Shown here: positions 45,076-53,336 of the stretch, one piece after another
Numbering within the stretch: the stretch's first letter is position 1
Layout of the letters: each line of letters opens with the position of its first letter
Assembly: GCF_023617305.1 (NCBI RefSeq)
Contig: NZ_CP081485.1
Span: 1,540,501 to 1,604,500 of the forward strand
DNA length: 64,000 bases
Source: Methanobrevibacter sp. TLL-48-HuF1
Lineage (GTDB): Archaea; Methanobacteriota; Methanobacteria; Methanobacteriales; Methanobacteriaceae
Direction: 5' to 3'
The notes under the pieces: generated by a model
What the model was told of the DNA's origin: nothing
The model's input: the letters and a program-made list of their open reading frames with translations, nothing else
Databases searched by the model: none
Made by a program: the position numbers and the translations under genes

Positions 45076-45726
45076 ATGTTATTAAGTACTGTAATAACAG
45101 AATTGTGTGGAGGTATGATTACCTCCATAGAAATTTTTTTACTTACGTTATTATTTTCACTTCCTCTTGGTCTTGTAGTGGCCTGGGGAAGAATGAGTAA
45201 GTTCAAACCATTAAGATGGTTAATGAAAGTGTATATCTCAATTATGAGAGGCACACCATTAATGTTACAATTAATTGTGGTATTCTTTGCACCATATTAT
45301 ATTTTTGGTGCTTCTTTATCTCCTGATTATAGGATGATATCTGTGATTATTGCTTTTTCAATTAATTATGCAGCATACTTTGCTGAAATTTACAGAGGCG
45401 GAATTGAAGCTATTCCTAAAGGGCAATATGAAGCTGCACAGGTATTAGGTTATAGTAAAATAGAAACATTTTTCATAATTATTTTACCTCAAGTCATTAA
45501 AATAGTTCTGCCTTCAATAACAAATGAAGTAATTACTCTTGTAAAGGATACATCTTTGTCTTTTGTAATAGCTATTCCAGAAATGTTCACAGTAGCTAAA
45601 CAAATTGCTGCTTCAGAAGCTTCAATTATGGCATTGCTTATAGCAGGTGTATTTTATTATATATTCAATGTAATTGTTGCATTTGTAATGGAATATATCG
45701 AAGAAAAATTAGATTATTATGATTAG
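45076..45726 (+). CDS. amino-acid-type ABC transporter, permease
   Basis: The 216-aa membrane protein has about five hydrophobic segments and the HisMQ-type permease motifs RGTPLMLQLIVVFF near residue 57. The EAA loop is ARG..EAIPKGQYEAAQVLGYSKIETFFIIILPQ in outline near residue 112 to 142, where it contacts the ATPase. It probably works as a homodimer because only one permease gene is present. It lies 16 bases after the binding-protein gene and 12 before the ATPase gene. Confidence 0.9.
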   Translation: MLLSTVITELCGGMITSIEIFLLTLLFSLPLGLVVAWGRMSKFKPLRWLMKVYISIMRGTPLMLQLIVVFFAPYYIFGASLSPDYRMISVIIAFSINYAAYFAEIYRGGIEAIPKGQYEAAQVLGYSKIETFFIIILPQVIKIVLPSITNEVITLVKDTSLSFVIAIPEMFTVAKQIAASEASIMALLIAGVFYYIFNVIVAFVMEYIEEKLDYYD

Positions 45727-45738
45727 TGGGGAAATATC

Positions 45739-46422
45739 ATGAGTTTATTAGAAATTAAAAATCTTAAAAAAAGTTTCGGTAAAAATGAAGTATTGAAAGA
45801 TATTTCTCTTAAAGTGGATAAGGGTGAAGTTTTATGTATAATTGGACCATCAGGTTCAGGTAAATCTACATTACTTAGATGTATAACTAATTTGGAAACT
45901 CAGGATAGTGGAATCATTGATTTTGATGGAACCTTTGGTTTAGTTTTTCAGGATTTCAATTTATTCCCTCATCATTCAGTTATGAAAAACATTACTAATG
46001 CACCTATTAAAGTTCAAAAAAGAAATAAAGATGATGTTTATAGGGATGCTAGAAATTTACTTAAAAAATTAGATTTAAGTGATAAGGAAGATTCTTATCC
46101 ATGTGAATTGTCTGGTGGTCAACAGCAAAGGGTTTCTATTGCAAGAGCTTTAGCAATGAATCCGGATATTTTATTTTTTGATGAACCAACATCAGCTCTT
46201 GATCCGGAGTTAACTGGTGAAATTTTAAAAGTAATAAAGGATTTAGCAGCTGAAAAGATGACTATGGTTATTGTTACACATGAAATGAGTTTTGCTAAAA
46301 AAGTTGCAGATACAATTATATTTATGGATGACGGTTTCATAGTTGAAAATGGAAGTCCTGAAGAAGTCTTTGCTTCTGATAATCCAAGAATGAAAGAATT
46401 TTTAGGAAAATTCTATGATTAA
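45739..46422 (+). CDS. amino-acid-type ABC transporter, ATP-binding protein
   Basis: The 227-aa ATPase has Walker [10 protein letters not shown] at residue 36, the Q loop [14 protein letters not shown] near residue 72, the signature [15 protein letters not shown] near residue 122 and Walker [16 protein letters not shown] near residue 145. It is slightly shorter than GlnQ-like relatives because the segment between Walker A and Q loop is compact. TGGGGAAATATC precedes the ATG. Strong terminator just after the stop ends the operon. Confidence 0.93.
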   Translation: MSLLEIKNLKKSFGKNEVLKDISLKVDKGEVLCIIGPSGSGKSTLLRCITNLETQDSGIIDFDGTFGLVFQDFNLFPHHSVMKNITNAPIKVQKRNKDDVYRDARNLLKKLDLSDKEDSYPCELSGGQQQRVSIARALAMNPDILFFDEPTSALDPELTGEILKVIKDLAAEKMTMVIVTHEMSFAKKVADTIIFMDDGFIVENGSPEEVFASDNPRMKEFLGKFYD

Positions 46423-46427
46423 TTGAT

Positions 46428-46457
46428 ATACAGGATTTTATCCTGTATCTTTTTTTT
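46428..46457 (+). terminator. ABC transporter operon terminator
   Basis: ATACAGGAT (46428-46436) pairs with ATCCTGTAT (46440-46448) over nine base pairs with a three-base loop, followed by C and eight T. Confidence 0.85.
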
Positions 46458-46570
46458 AATTTTTATAAAATTTAGGATTAATTAAATTAATTCACTAATA
46501 TTTGTTAATATTTTTTTCAATTTCTTCAATAAAATCTTAAAATTTATATAATATTTCAAATATAAAATAT

Positions 46571-46727
46571 AAGTAGATGTAGTTTTACATCTCTAATCAA
46601 TTTCCAATATATGGATAGTTCATTAGGAAGAAAAGCATAATTTTAAAATTAAAAAAACTATTAATTATATTTTATTTAATAGATTTAAATTAGAAACTAA
46701 CGGGGAATTATGCTTTTCCTTTTTTTA
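46571..46727 (+). ncRNA. candidate structured RNA or leader upstream of mtnA
   Basis: A TATA-like TTTATATAATATT lies at about 46545-46557. The first predicted element is AGATGTA/TACATCT (46575-46581 and 46586-46592), a seven-base-pair stem with a four-base loop. GAAAAGCATAATT (46630-46642) then pairs perfectly with AATTATGCTTTTC (46706-46718), a 13-base-pair closing stem around 63 bases, followed by seven T. This looks like a small RNA with a terminator stem, or a transcription attenuator 37 bases before the mtnA start. No reading frame is present. I do not recognise it as a known riboswitch. The transcript ends are inferred. Confidence 0.45.
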
Positions 46728-46764
46728 AAGATTTATTATTTCTAATTAACAGAAGGTATTATTT

Positions 46765-47694
46765 ATGAAAACACTTGAGTGGGAAGATAATAAATTAAAG
46801 CTTATTGATCAAACAAAACTTCCAGATGAATTGACTTATGTTTATTGTAATGATTATAGGGAAGTTATTGTAGCTATTAAGGATATGATTGTTAGAGGTG
46901 CTCCAGCTATTGGAGTTGCAGCTGCTTTTGGGATGGCATTAGCTGATTTACATGGTGAAGATTTAGATAAAGCTGCAGATGAAATTAAAGCAGCAAGACC
47001 AACAGCTATCAATTTATTTTGGGCAGTTGACAGAGTTTTAAATAGTGATGATCCATTAAAAGAAGCTTTAACTATGTATAAAGAAGATATTGATACTAAT
47101 TTAGCTATCGGAAGACATGGTGCTGAGATAATTGAAGATGGAGATACTATTTTAACACATTGTAATGCAGGAGCACTGGCCTGTGTTGATTATGGTACTG
47201 CTCTAGGCGTTATTCGTTCTGCATTCCATCAGGGAAAAAATATTGATGTAATTTGTGATGAAACACGTCCGAGAGGTCAGGGGGCCAGATTAAGTGTTTG
47301 GGAAATGCAGCAGGAAAACATTCCTGTTAAATTGATTTCTGATGTGGCTTCCGGTTTTTTAATGTCTCAATACAAAATCAATAAAGTTGTAATTGGTGCA
47401 GATAGAATAGCTAAAGGTGGTGTTGTAAATAAAATCGGTTCTTTAATGGTTGCTTTAGCAGCTAATCATTTCCATGTTCCATTTTATGTAGCTGCTCCAT
47501 TATCTACTTTTGACATGAATGCCTCTGTATTTGATACTGAAATTGAAGAAAGAGACGGTGATGAAGTAAGATATTATGGGGGATGCAGAATCTGTCCTAA
47601 AGGAACTGAAGTTATTAATCCGGCATTTGATATTGTACCAAAAGAGCTTATTACAGGCATTATAACTGAAAATGGAATTATTGACCCAATTTAG
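46765..47694 (+). CDS. mtnA: S-methyl-5-thioribose-1-phosphate isomerase
   Basis: MtnA turns methylthioribose 1-phosphate into the ribulose form, and in methanogens also acts on 5-deoxyribose 1-phosphate from radical SAM by-products. The 309-aa protein has IRGAPAIGVAAA-like text (VRGAPAIGVAAAFGMA near residue 44), the catalytic Cys in ILTHCNAGALACV near residue 133, CDETRPRGQGARL near residue 167 and the catalytic Asp in VIGADRIAKGG near residue 211. AGAAGGTATT precedes the ATG. A structured leader lies upstream. It is followed after eight bases by the CPBP protease gene. Confidence 0.9.
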   Translation: MKTLEWEDNKLKLIDQTKLPDELTYVYCNDYREVIVAIKDMIVRGAPAIGVAAAFGMALADLHGEDLDKAADEIKAARPTAINLFWAVDRVLNSDDPLKEALTMYKEDIDTNLAIGRHGAEIIEDGDTILTHCNAGALACVDYGTALGVIRSAFHQGKNIDVICDETRPRGQGARLSVWEMQQENIPVKLISDVASGFLMSQYKINKVVIGADRIAKGGVVNKIGSLMVALAANHFHVPFYVAAPLSTFDMNASVFDTEIEERDGDEVRYYGGCRICPKGTEVINPAFDIVPKELITGIITENGIIDPI

Positions 47695-47702
47695 GTGATA
47701 AT

Positions 47703-48509
47703 ATTAATGAAAAATTTTCACAAAAACATGTTATTTTGTTCAGCATACTTTTAGCATTGATTTTTGTTGTGATTTTTGGATTTGGAGCAGTAACTATTGC
47801 TTTAATATTTATACTACCTCCAGAAATACTTAGTTTGCCTGCAATGGATTATGTTTTATCTTCAGTTAACAATCTTGTTGCCTTTGTTGTTTTAATAATT
47901 ATAGCTAAAAAAATCGGATTGTTTGATGATATTCCATGGAATGTAAAAGGAGTTTTTAAAGGGTTGCTTTTAGGAATTCCAGTTTTATTGTTCTGTTTAG
48001 TTCAATTGTCTGGAATTTTGGAATCAACTTATGATTACAGTATTGTAATTAATGTATTTGGTGTGGTAGCTGCTTTAATTTACTGTGTTGCAATAGCTTT
48101 ATGGGAAGAATTCCTTTGTCGTGGAGTTATTCTTACAAATATGCTTAAAAAATGGGGCAACTCTAAGAACGGCATAATTAAATCAGTAATTTTATCTGCA
48201 TTTATATTTGGTGCTGCTCATGTTATTACAGGTTTTGGTGGGGACTGGACTAATACAACTATTCAAATAGTTTATGCATCATTTATGGGGTTATTATTTG
48301 GTGTTATTTATATTAAAACAAAAAGTTTGGCTTCCACTATTGTTCTTCATTTCATATTGAATTTGACAGCTTATACAATGCCATATGTCATGCCAAATTT
48401 CCAATCTATGAATCCCCTAATATTTATATTGTCAATATTTGCATTTGTCTGTCTTTGGGTTATTGAAACTTATGTTTTAATTGATGATATAACTAAAAAG
48501 TTACCTTAG
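47703..48509 (+). CDS. CPBP-family intramembrane metalloprotease
   Basis: The 268-aa membrane protein has about seven hydrophobic segments and the CPBP (CAAX/Abi) motifs: WEEFLCRGVIL near residue 125, FIFGAAHVITGFG near residue 160 and LHFILNL near residue 210. Family members cleave or chelate membrane-bound substrates. AGGTGATAAT, which overlaps the mtnA stop, places the start at ATT 47703. The codons that follow (NEKFSQKHVI) form a soluble N-terminus. The nearest ATG (47707) is in another frame and stops after 15 codons. TTG 47736 would lie inside the first membrane segment and has no ribosome binding site. An AUU start is therefore the simplest reading. Confidence 0.75.
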   Translation: MNEKFSQKHVILFSILLALIFVVIFGFGAVTIALIFILPPEILSLPAMDYVLSSVNNLVAFVVLIIIAKKIGLFDDIPWNVKGVFKGLLLGIPVLLFCLVQLSGILESTYDYSIVINVFGVVAALIYCVAIALWEEFLCRGVILTNMLKKWGNSKNGIIKSVILSAFIFGAAHVITGFGGDWTNTTIQIVYASFMGLLFGVIYIKTKSLASTIVLHFILNLTAYTMPYVMPNFQSMNPLIFILSIFAFVCLWVIETYVLIDDITKKLP

Positions 48510-49497
48510 CATCAATTGCAACATGCCACATTCCTGGACTGCTGGATTTAACTTTGCGGGTATTTAAAATCTCAACTTTTTTATTTTCTTTTTTTGCAGC
48601 TTTTTGCAGGCGTTCTATTCCCTGCCCATAGGAGTCAGAAAATTCATAATAGTTTATAATTCCATTGTTTGCTATTAGGGTCATAGCCAAATCTAAAAAG
48701 TCATAGGCAAGTCCAGGTAAATTCATTATAATTCTGTCATAATTTTTGTTTAGATTTTTGCTGACTTCTCTGATATCTCCACAAATGGATTTAATATTAT
48801 GTAACTTGTTTAAGCGGATATTTTCATTTAAGTATTTTATTGCATTTTCATTAATGTCAACAGCAGTAATTTTTACATTATTGTTTTTAGCTATTACTGT
48901 TGGAAACGGACCGATTCCACAAAACATATCTAAAATATTTTCATTTTCTTTTACACTATCGCTTACTCTTTTTCGTTCAGTAGCTAGTCTTGGTGAGAAA
49001 TAAACTTCCTCAACATTTAGCTTTAATCTTGTTCTATGTTCTTTATGGACGGTTACAGGATTGTTTTCACCGGCAATAAGTTCTAAATCTCTAATTCGTA
49101 TTGTTCCATGGATTGCACTTTTTTTCATGTAAACTGATTTTCTTTTTGTAAATTCTAAAGTAGCTTTTCCGATTTTTGATTTTTTTTCTTCTAAATTTTC
49201 AGGAATTTCTACAATTACAATGTCTCCGATTATGTCAAATGATGTTTTTAAATCTTCAATTTCTTTAGAAGTCAAATCATCTTTAAGCAATTCACTTATA
49301 TTTTTAGGATATCTTTTCATTGCTTCTAATTCAACATCAACAATTTCATAATCACACTTAAAATCCTGAGTATTTATTGGTATGAAACCATAGTCATCTT
49401 GTGTTTTTATTTTATAATCCATATTCATTAACTGTTTTTCCATTAACTTTTTTCTGGTGTTATTTAATTCTTTTAATGGAACTTTAACTGATTTCAT
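48493..49497 (-). CDS. trm5: tRNA (guanine-37-N1)-methyltransferase Trm5
   Basis: Archaeal Trm5 methylates G37 of tRNA to prevent frameshifting. The 334-aa protein has an N-terminal domain, the SAM-binding motif ILDMFCGIGPFPTVIA near residue 194, VTAVDINENAIKYL near residue 215 and the IIMNLPGLAYDFL motif near residue 259 (NPP-like catalytic region). The length is right for the aTrm5 class. It runs toward the CPBP gene and their last 17 bases overlap on opposite strands. It is divergent from dphB. Confidence 0.88.
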   Translation of the reverse strand: MKSVKVPLKELNNTRKKLMEKQLMNMDYKIKTQDDYGFIPINTQDFKCDYEIVDVELEAMKRYPKNISELLKDDLTSKEIEDLKTSFDIIGDIVIVEIPENLEEKKSKIGKATLEFTKRKSVYMKKSAIHGTIRIRDLELIAGENNPVTVHKEHRTRLKLNVEEVYFSPRLATERKRVSDSVKENENILDMFCGIGPFPTVIAKNNNVKITAVDINENAIKYLNENIRLNKLHNIKSICGDIREVSKNLNKNYDRIIMNLPGLAYDFLDLAMTLIANNGIINYYEFSDSYGQGIERLQKAAKKENKKVEILNTRKVKSSSPGMWHVAIDAKVTF

Positions 49498-49561
49498 AGT
49501 AAATACCTCTAATATACTAATTTTTGTTTTAATTTTATTATAATATTTTCTAAAACAACAC

Positions 49562-49570
49562 TTTTATACT
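49562..49570 (+). promoter_or_regulatory. TATA box of dphB
   Basis: TTTTATACT lies about 25 bases before the ATG at 49592. At the normal archaeal spacing transcription would begin at or beside that ATG, which points to a leaderless message. Confidence 0.5.
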
Positions 49571-49591
49571 ATGTTTTTAAAATCTTATAAT

Positions 49592-50383
49592 ATGTTTTAT
49601 TTAGTTGGATTAGGATTATTTGATGCAAAGGATATTAGTCTTAAAGGTTTGGAATGTTTAAAAAGTGTCGATAAAATTTATGCGGAATTTTTCACTTCCA
49701 GGTTATTTGGTTCAAGTTTTGATGAGATTGAAGCTCAGATTGGTAAAAAAATTGAAGTTTTAGTTAGAAATGAAGTTGAAGAAGAAAGTAAATTTTTAGA
49801 TGAAGCTATTGATTCAGATGTAGCTTTGATTACAGGGGGGGATCCTTTAATAGCTACTACTCATAGTGATTTTTTGGTTCAATGTTCTAAAAAAGGCATT
49901 GATTATGAAGTAATTCATGGATCATCTATTTTATCTTCTGCACCAGCTATTTCCGGACTTCAGGGTTATAAGTTTGGTAAAGTTACAACCATTCCTTTCC
50001 CTGACCATAATTTCTATCCAAAATCTCCATACATAGCTATTGAAGAAAATTTAGCTATGGATTTGCATACTTTAGTTTTGCTTGATATTCAAGCTCATAA
50101 TGACCGTTACATGACTGTTAATCAGGGTTTGGAATATCTGATGAATATTAAAAATACTTTGGATTATGATGGCGCAATTACTGAGGATACTTTGGCTGTT
50201 GGTATTGCAAGAGTAGGTTCTAAAGATGTTGTTGTAAAAGCAGGTAAAATCAGCCAGTTAATTGATTATGATTTTGGAGGGCCTCTTCACTGTATTGTAA
50301 TTCCTTCCAAACTTCACATTGTTGAAGCAGAATATTTAGTTGAGATAGCTGGAGCTAACCGTGAAATTCTTGATGAAATTTAA
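49592..50383 (+). CDS. dphB: diphthine synthase
   Basis: DphB trimethylates the 3-amino-3-carboxypropyl group on the target histidine of elongation factor 2. The 263-aa protein begins FYLVGLGLFDAKDISLKGLE and has ALITGGDPLIATTH near residue 80, the HGSSILSSAPAISGLQGYKFG block near residue 103 (outlined) and ending features of the family. A longer frame starts at ATG 49571. I prefer ATG 49592 because homologues start with MFYLVGLG and the TATA box implies transcription starts there. A perfect ten-base-pair hairpin follows the stop. Confidence 0.9.
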   Translation: MFYLVGLGLFDAKDISLKGLECLKSVDKIYAEFFTSRLFGSSFDEIEAQIGKKIEVLVRNEVEEESKFLDEAIDSDVALITGGDPLIATTHSDFLVQCSKKGIDYEVIHGSSILSSAPAISGLQGYKFGKVTTIPFPDHNFYPKSPYIAIEENLAMDLHTLVLLDIQAHNDRYMTVNQGLEYLMNIKNTLDYDGAITEDTLAVGIARVGSKDVVVKAGKISQLIDYDFGGPLHCIVIPSKLHIVEAEYLVEIAGANREILDEI

Positions 50384-50399
50384 ATTAAAATAAGGGGAG

Positions 50400-50434
50400 A
50401 GAAGTAGAACGTGTTTTTTGGATTTTCTACTTCT
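50400..50434 (+). terminator. hairpin after dphB
   Basis: AGAAGTAGAA (50400-50409) pairs perfectly with TTCTACTTCT (50425-50434) around a 15-base loop containing TTTTTT. A T tract does not follow directly, so the role as terminator is likely rather than certain. Confidence 0.5.
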
Positions 50435-50667
50435 TAAATTCAATGAAACATATCTTAATATATTTTTGGAGATTATAAAATGGTTGACTGATGTTCATTG
50501 TCTGACATGAATTTTACTTCACATCGTATTATACTTTATTTTCATGATATATAAATGTTTTTATTTAATTTTTTAGAAAATTAATGTAATTTTTGTTTTT
50601 TGTTTAGCGAATTTATGTGAAAAAACACTTGCTAATTTATGTATAATAAGTTACAGTAGTATTATAC

Positions 50668-50823
50668 ATGACAAAAAACAAACGTGTAACCATTACTATC
50701 AATAATGATTTGGACTTGCATTTTCGTAAACTGGCTTCTTCTAAGATGCTTTTTGAAACAGGGTGGTATTCTAAAGCTGTTGAAGAGGCAATTGAGTTGT
50801 GGATTGAAAATGAAACTCTTTAA
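50668..50823 (+). CDS. small ribbon-helix-helix-like protein
   Basis: A 51-aa frame runs from ATG 50668 to TAA 50823. It begins TKNKRVTITINNDLDLHF, a basic beta-strand followed by helix 1, then ETGWYSKAVEEAIELWIENE as helix 2. This is the layout of CopG/Arc-type DNA-binding dimers (xRVTITI then S/T-x-AVEEAI). No toxin gene is next to it. A TATA-like TTTATGTATAATAA ends about 20 bases upstream, and no ribosome binding site is present, so the message may be leaderless. The gene lies in a 667-base gap, otherwise empty except for the dphB hairpin. It may act as a regulator or an orphan antitoxin. Confidence 0.65.
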   Translation: MTKNKRVTITINNDLDLHFRKLASSKMLFETGWYSKAVEEAIELWIENETL

Positions 50824-51050
50824 ATTTTTATTTTTTTATTTTTTTTATTTTTGAAGTTAATTGGATTGTATTTTCTTGATTTGTTTAAGTACAGCTAATT
50901 TCTACAGGGCAATTTAACAATATCTTATTTTATTTGTTTACAAACTGGAAAGAAAATTGTAATTGCATAATGGATTTTAATTAATCTCTTACTTTTTTGG
51001 ATAAACTATTTAAATTAATAAATTGTATTTATTATTAATAGGTGTTCAAA

Positions 51051-51974
51051 ATGGAAAATGATGATTATAGGACTGTTAGGGTCTATACTAAAAAGTACAC
51101 TAGTAAAGACAAAGATGGTAATGTTATTGAAAAGGAATCAAAACAAAAACAGGTTAGCCTTAAAAAAGAAGACCCTTTTGAAGATAATGATCTTGTTCGT
51201 GTTCTTTCAAGTGAAGAATATGAAGAATTAGTTGATAATCAGTTTTCTCAAAAAAAATTAGATGATTATGAGGAAATTATTAATAAAAAAGATAATCAGA
51301 TTGCTGATTTAAATAATCAGATAAATATACTTAAAAATTCATTTTTTGATGATGTGGATGATTTAAAAGAACAAATTAAGGATAAGGATGAATTAATTAA
51401 AGCAAAAGATGAAATTCAGGAACTTAATAAAAAACTTAATAAAGTGGATGAAGAAAGAGTAGCTATTTTTAAAGAACTGGATTATAAAAATAAGATGATT
51501 TTAGCTTACAATGTAGAATTGAACAAATCTATTCTTAATGCAATTAATGTTGTCATTGATGAAGCAAGAGATAATATTAATAAGAGAAATGCCCAATTGG
51601 TTGAAAATTTGGAAAATTCCATCTCTAAAGCTAAACATGATGTAAATGAGAAGAATAAAGCTATAGCATTTGAGATAAATAGTACTATTGATGACATGAA
51701 TGAGCAAATTCGTGAGACAAGTATGATTAAAATGCTATTAAATAAAAATAAGATTAATTTAAGAGTACCTACTGATGATTTGCTTAAGCCTTTTGAGTTT
51801 GATTTCAGTGTTGAACAATTTTTATCAGGTCAGGCACTGGAACTTGATGCATCTGAAATTCTAAAAGAAGTAATGCCTAAACTTCCAGAACCATTTTCCA
51901 AATATATTGACACATTAGATGATGTGGAAGATGAAATAGCACCTATTGATGTTAAACACAAAAAAGGAGATTAA
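51051..51974 (+). CDS. uncharacterised coiled-coil protein
   Basis: The 307-aa protein has a charged N-terminus (YRTVRVYTKKYTSKDKDG) and a long coiled coil over about residues 65-235 (KDNQIADLNNQINILKNSF and similar). A conserved-looking C-terminal region follows with VPTDDLLKPFEFDFSVEQFL near residue 245. No signal, membrane segment or enzyme motif is seen. ATG 51051 is chosen because AGGTGT at 51040-51045 is its ribosome binding site; GTG 51042 overlaps it. It is followed after three bases by the PsbP-like gene, with AAGGAGATT coded in its last codons, so the two form an operon. I do not recognise the family. Confidence 0.7.
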   Translation: MENDDYRTVRVYTKKYTSKDKDGNVIEKESKQKQVSLKKEDPFEDNDLVRVLSSEEYEELVDNQFSQKKLDDYEEIINKKDNQIADLNNQINILKNSFFDDVDDLKEQIKDKDELIKAKDEIQELNKKLNKVDEERVAIFKELDYKNKMILAYNVELNKSILNAINVVIDEARDNINKRNAQLVENLENSISKAKHDVNEKNKAIAFEINSTIDDMNEQIRETSMIKMLLNKNKINLRVPTDDLLKPFEFDFSVEQFLSGQALELDASEILKEVMPKLPEPFSKYIDTLDDVEDEIAPIDVKHKKGD

Positions 51975-51977
51975 ATC

Positions 51978-52403
51978 ATGGAATTTAGAAGTGTAAACAC
52001 TCCAAATTTAACTTTTAAATATCCTGTCACATGGGAAAAAGAAAAAGCAGATACTTATAATAATCCTGATTGTGTAGCTACTTTGTCTAAAGGGGAAGAA
52101 AATTTACTTAATGTGGTAATGTTTCCAACAAGGACAAATATTGAAGATTATAAGTTATTTATGGAAGATGCTATTAGTGATGATGGAGGGGTTATTTTAG
52201 AATCAGATTTTGTTGAAATAGCTGGAAAACCTGCTATTAAAACACATGCAAATATGGATACTCCTGATATCAACTTTGATATTCACAATTATGTGTTTAT
52301 AGAAAATGGAAATATTTATATCTTTGAATTAAGAACTGTTGAAGCTTCCTTAGAACCAGTTACAGAATTTAAAGATATGATTAATACTTTAATATTAAAA
52401 TAG
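51978..52403 (+). CDS. PsbP-like small protein, function unknown
   Basis: The 141-aa protein alternates beta-strands and starts FRSVNTPNLTFKYPVTWEKE. This recalls the PsbP/MOG1 fold that is often seen with the pattern 'Y..P..W....' near the start. YVFIENGNIYIFELRT near residue 105 and a closing helix (EFKDMINTLILK) also fit. No signal peptide is present, so it is cytoplasmic. It is coupled to the coiled-coil gene three bases upstream. Its last nine bases overlap the convergent archaeosine-synthase-like gene. Confidence 0.55.
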   Translation: MEFRSVNTPNLTFKYPVTWEKEKADTYNNPDCVATLSKGEENLLNVVMFPTRTNIEDYKLFMEDAISDDGGVILESDFVEIAGKPAIKTHANMDTPDINFDIHNYVFIENGNIYIFELRTVEASLEPVTEFKDMINTLILK

Positions 52404-53204
52404 CTGACTATATTCTAAAAGATAATTTTTATGCTCTTTGTCTAATATTTTTAAAGCAGAAACATTTTGGGGATTGGTAAGTGACCTTTCTTCAACTAAA
52501 TTTCTTAATGAACTATTTTTCATATGAGTCTGAATTTCTTTAATTACAAAATTAAGAGTTTCAATGTTTTTTTCTTCAAGTTCGTCTCTTGTTATATTTT
52601 CATAAATAGGATAAGTTTCCAAGTCATATGTTTTAGTTGGAGTTAATAGAACATTTAAATAACTGTAATAATTGCCGGAATCTGCTAAAAATCCATCAAC
52701 ACCCATATAAGCTAATAATGGCATAAATGATGGTTCAGCAAATGAAAATATTAAATAGCTGGTTGGATGCATATTTTTTCTTAAATTAACAATCATATTG
52801 CTGAGGTCTCTTGGATGTAATAATAATTCGTCACTATTAGCTATTATAAATCCATTGTAACCTATCTTTTCTAATTCTTTTAAGCATTCAACTCTTAAAT
52901 CAATGTATTTTGAACCTTGTATTGTAGCTATGTTACATTTATCTGTATTTTCTTTAGCTAGTCTTAATGTTTCTTTAACATTAAATTGTGCAATTTCACG
53001 GTCAATATTATATGCAGATCCTTCGTAAGGCGCTATTTTAATGTCATTTTTAAAAAATAATTTAGGAGTAATTGTATCATTTATTTTTCCAACTCTTCCA
53101 GGTCCATCATGTGATTTTATTTCAAATTTTTCAATCAATTTAAACATTCCATTTATTTTCTTAACATTATATATGGTTTTACTTTCTATTTTAAGGTTAT
53201 CCAA
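52395..53204 (-). CDS. archaeosine synthase / tRNA-guanine transglycosylase-like domain protein
   Basis: The 269-aa product contains FEIKSHDGPGRVGKI near residue 27. Like the start of archaeal tRNA-guanine transglycosylases and of archaeosine synthase ArcS, it continues through a TIM-barrel-like stretch (ANSDELLLHPRDLSN, then FSFAEPSFMPLLAYMGVDGFLADSG in outline). The C-terminal PCSxxKPYxxSxSH motif of ArcS and the PUA domain are absent, and so are the zinc-binding cysteines of TGT. It is therefore either one part of a split enzyme or a degenerate paralogue. The start is TTG 53204. It is divergent from hdrC and shares its promoter region. Confidence 0.5.
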   Translation of the reverse strand: MDNLKIESKTIYNVKKINGMFKLIEKFEIKSHDGPGRVGKINDTITPKLFFKNDIKIAPYEGSAYNIDREIAQFNVKETLRLAKENTDKCNIATIQGSKYIDLRVECLKELEKIGYNGFIIANSDELLLHPRDLSNMIVNLRKNMHPTSYLIFSFAEPSFMPLLAYMGVDGFLADSGNYYSYLNVLLTPTKTYDLETYPIYENITRDELEEKNIETLNFVIKEIQTHMKNSSLRNLVEERSLTNPQNVSALKILDKEHKNYLLEYSQLF

Positions 53205-53216
53205 AATATAATCATT

Positions 53217-53268
53217 AGTGTAATCTTTTAGGTTACACTTTTGGAAATTTTAGTAACCTTTATATATG
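53217..53268. promoter_or_regulatory. shared promoter with nested inverted repeats before hdrC
   Basis: AGTGTAA (53217-53223) and TTACACT (53233-53239) form an inverted repeat with a nine-base spacer. GGTTAC (53231-53236) and GTAACC (53253-53258) form another that ends at the TATA element TTTATATATGG (about 53259-53269). The TATA sequence can read in both directions. This is a good candidate operator for control of hdrCB and the divergent gene. Confidence 0.45.
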
Positions 53269-53336
53269 GTTTTTTGATAGAATATTAGTATGGATTTGAG
53301 GATTATATTCCTATGATTATCCAGGGTGTGTTTTCA

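Noticed and set aside
47707-47754. ATG at 47707 as the start of the CPBP gene
   Set aside because: Its frame ends after 15 codons at a TAG. It would need a frameshift, whereas ATT at 47703 needs none and fits the ribosome binding site spacing.
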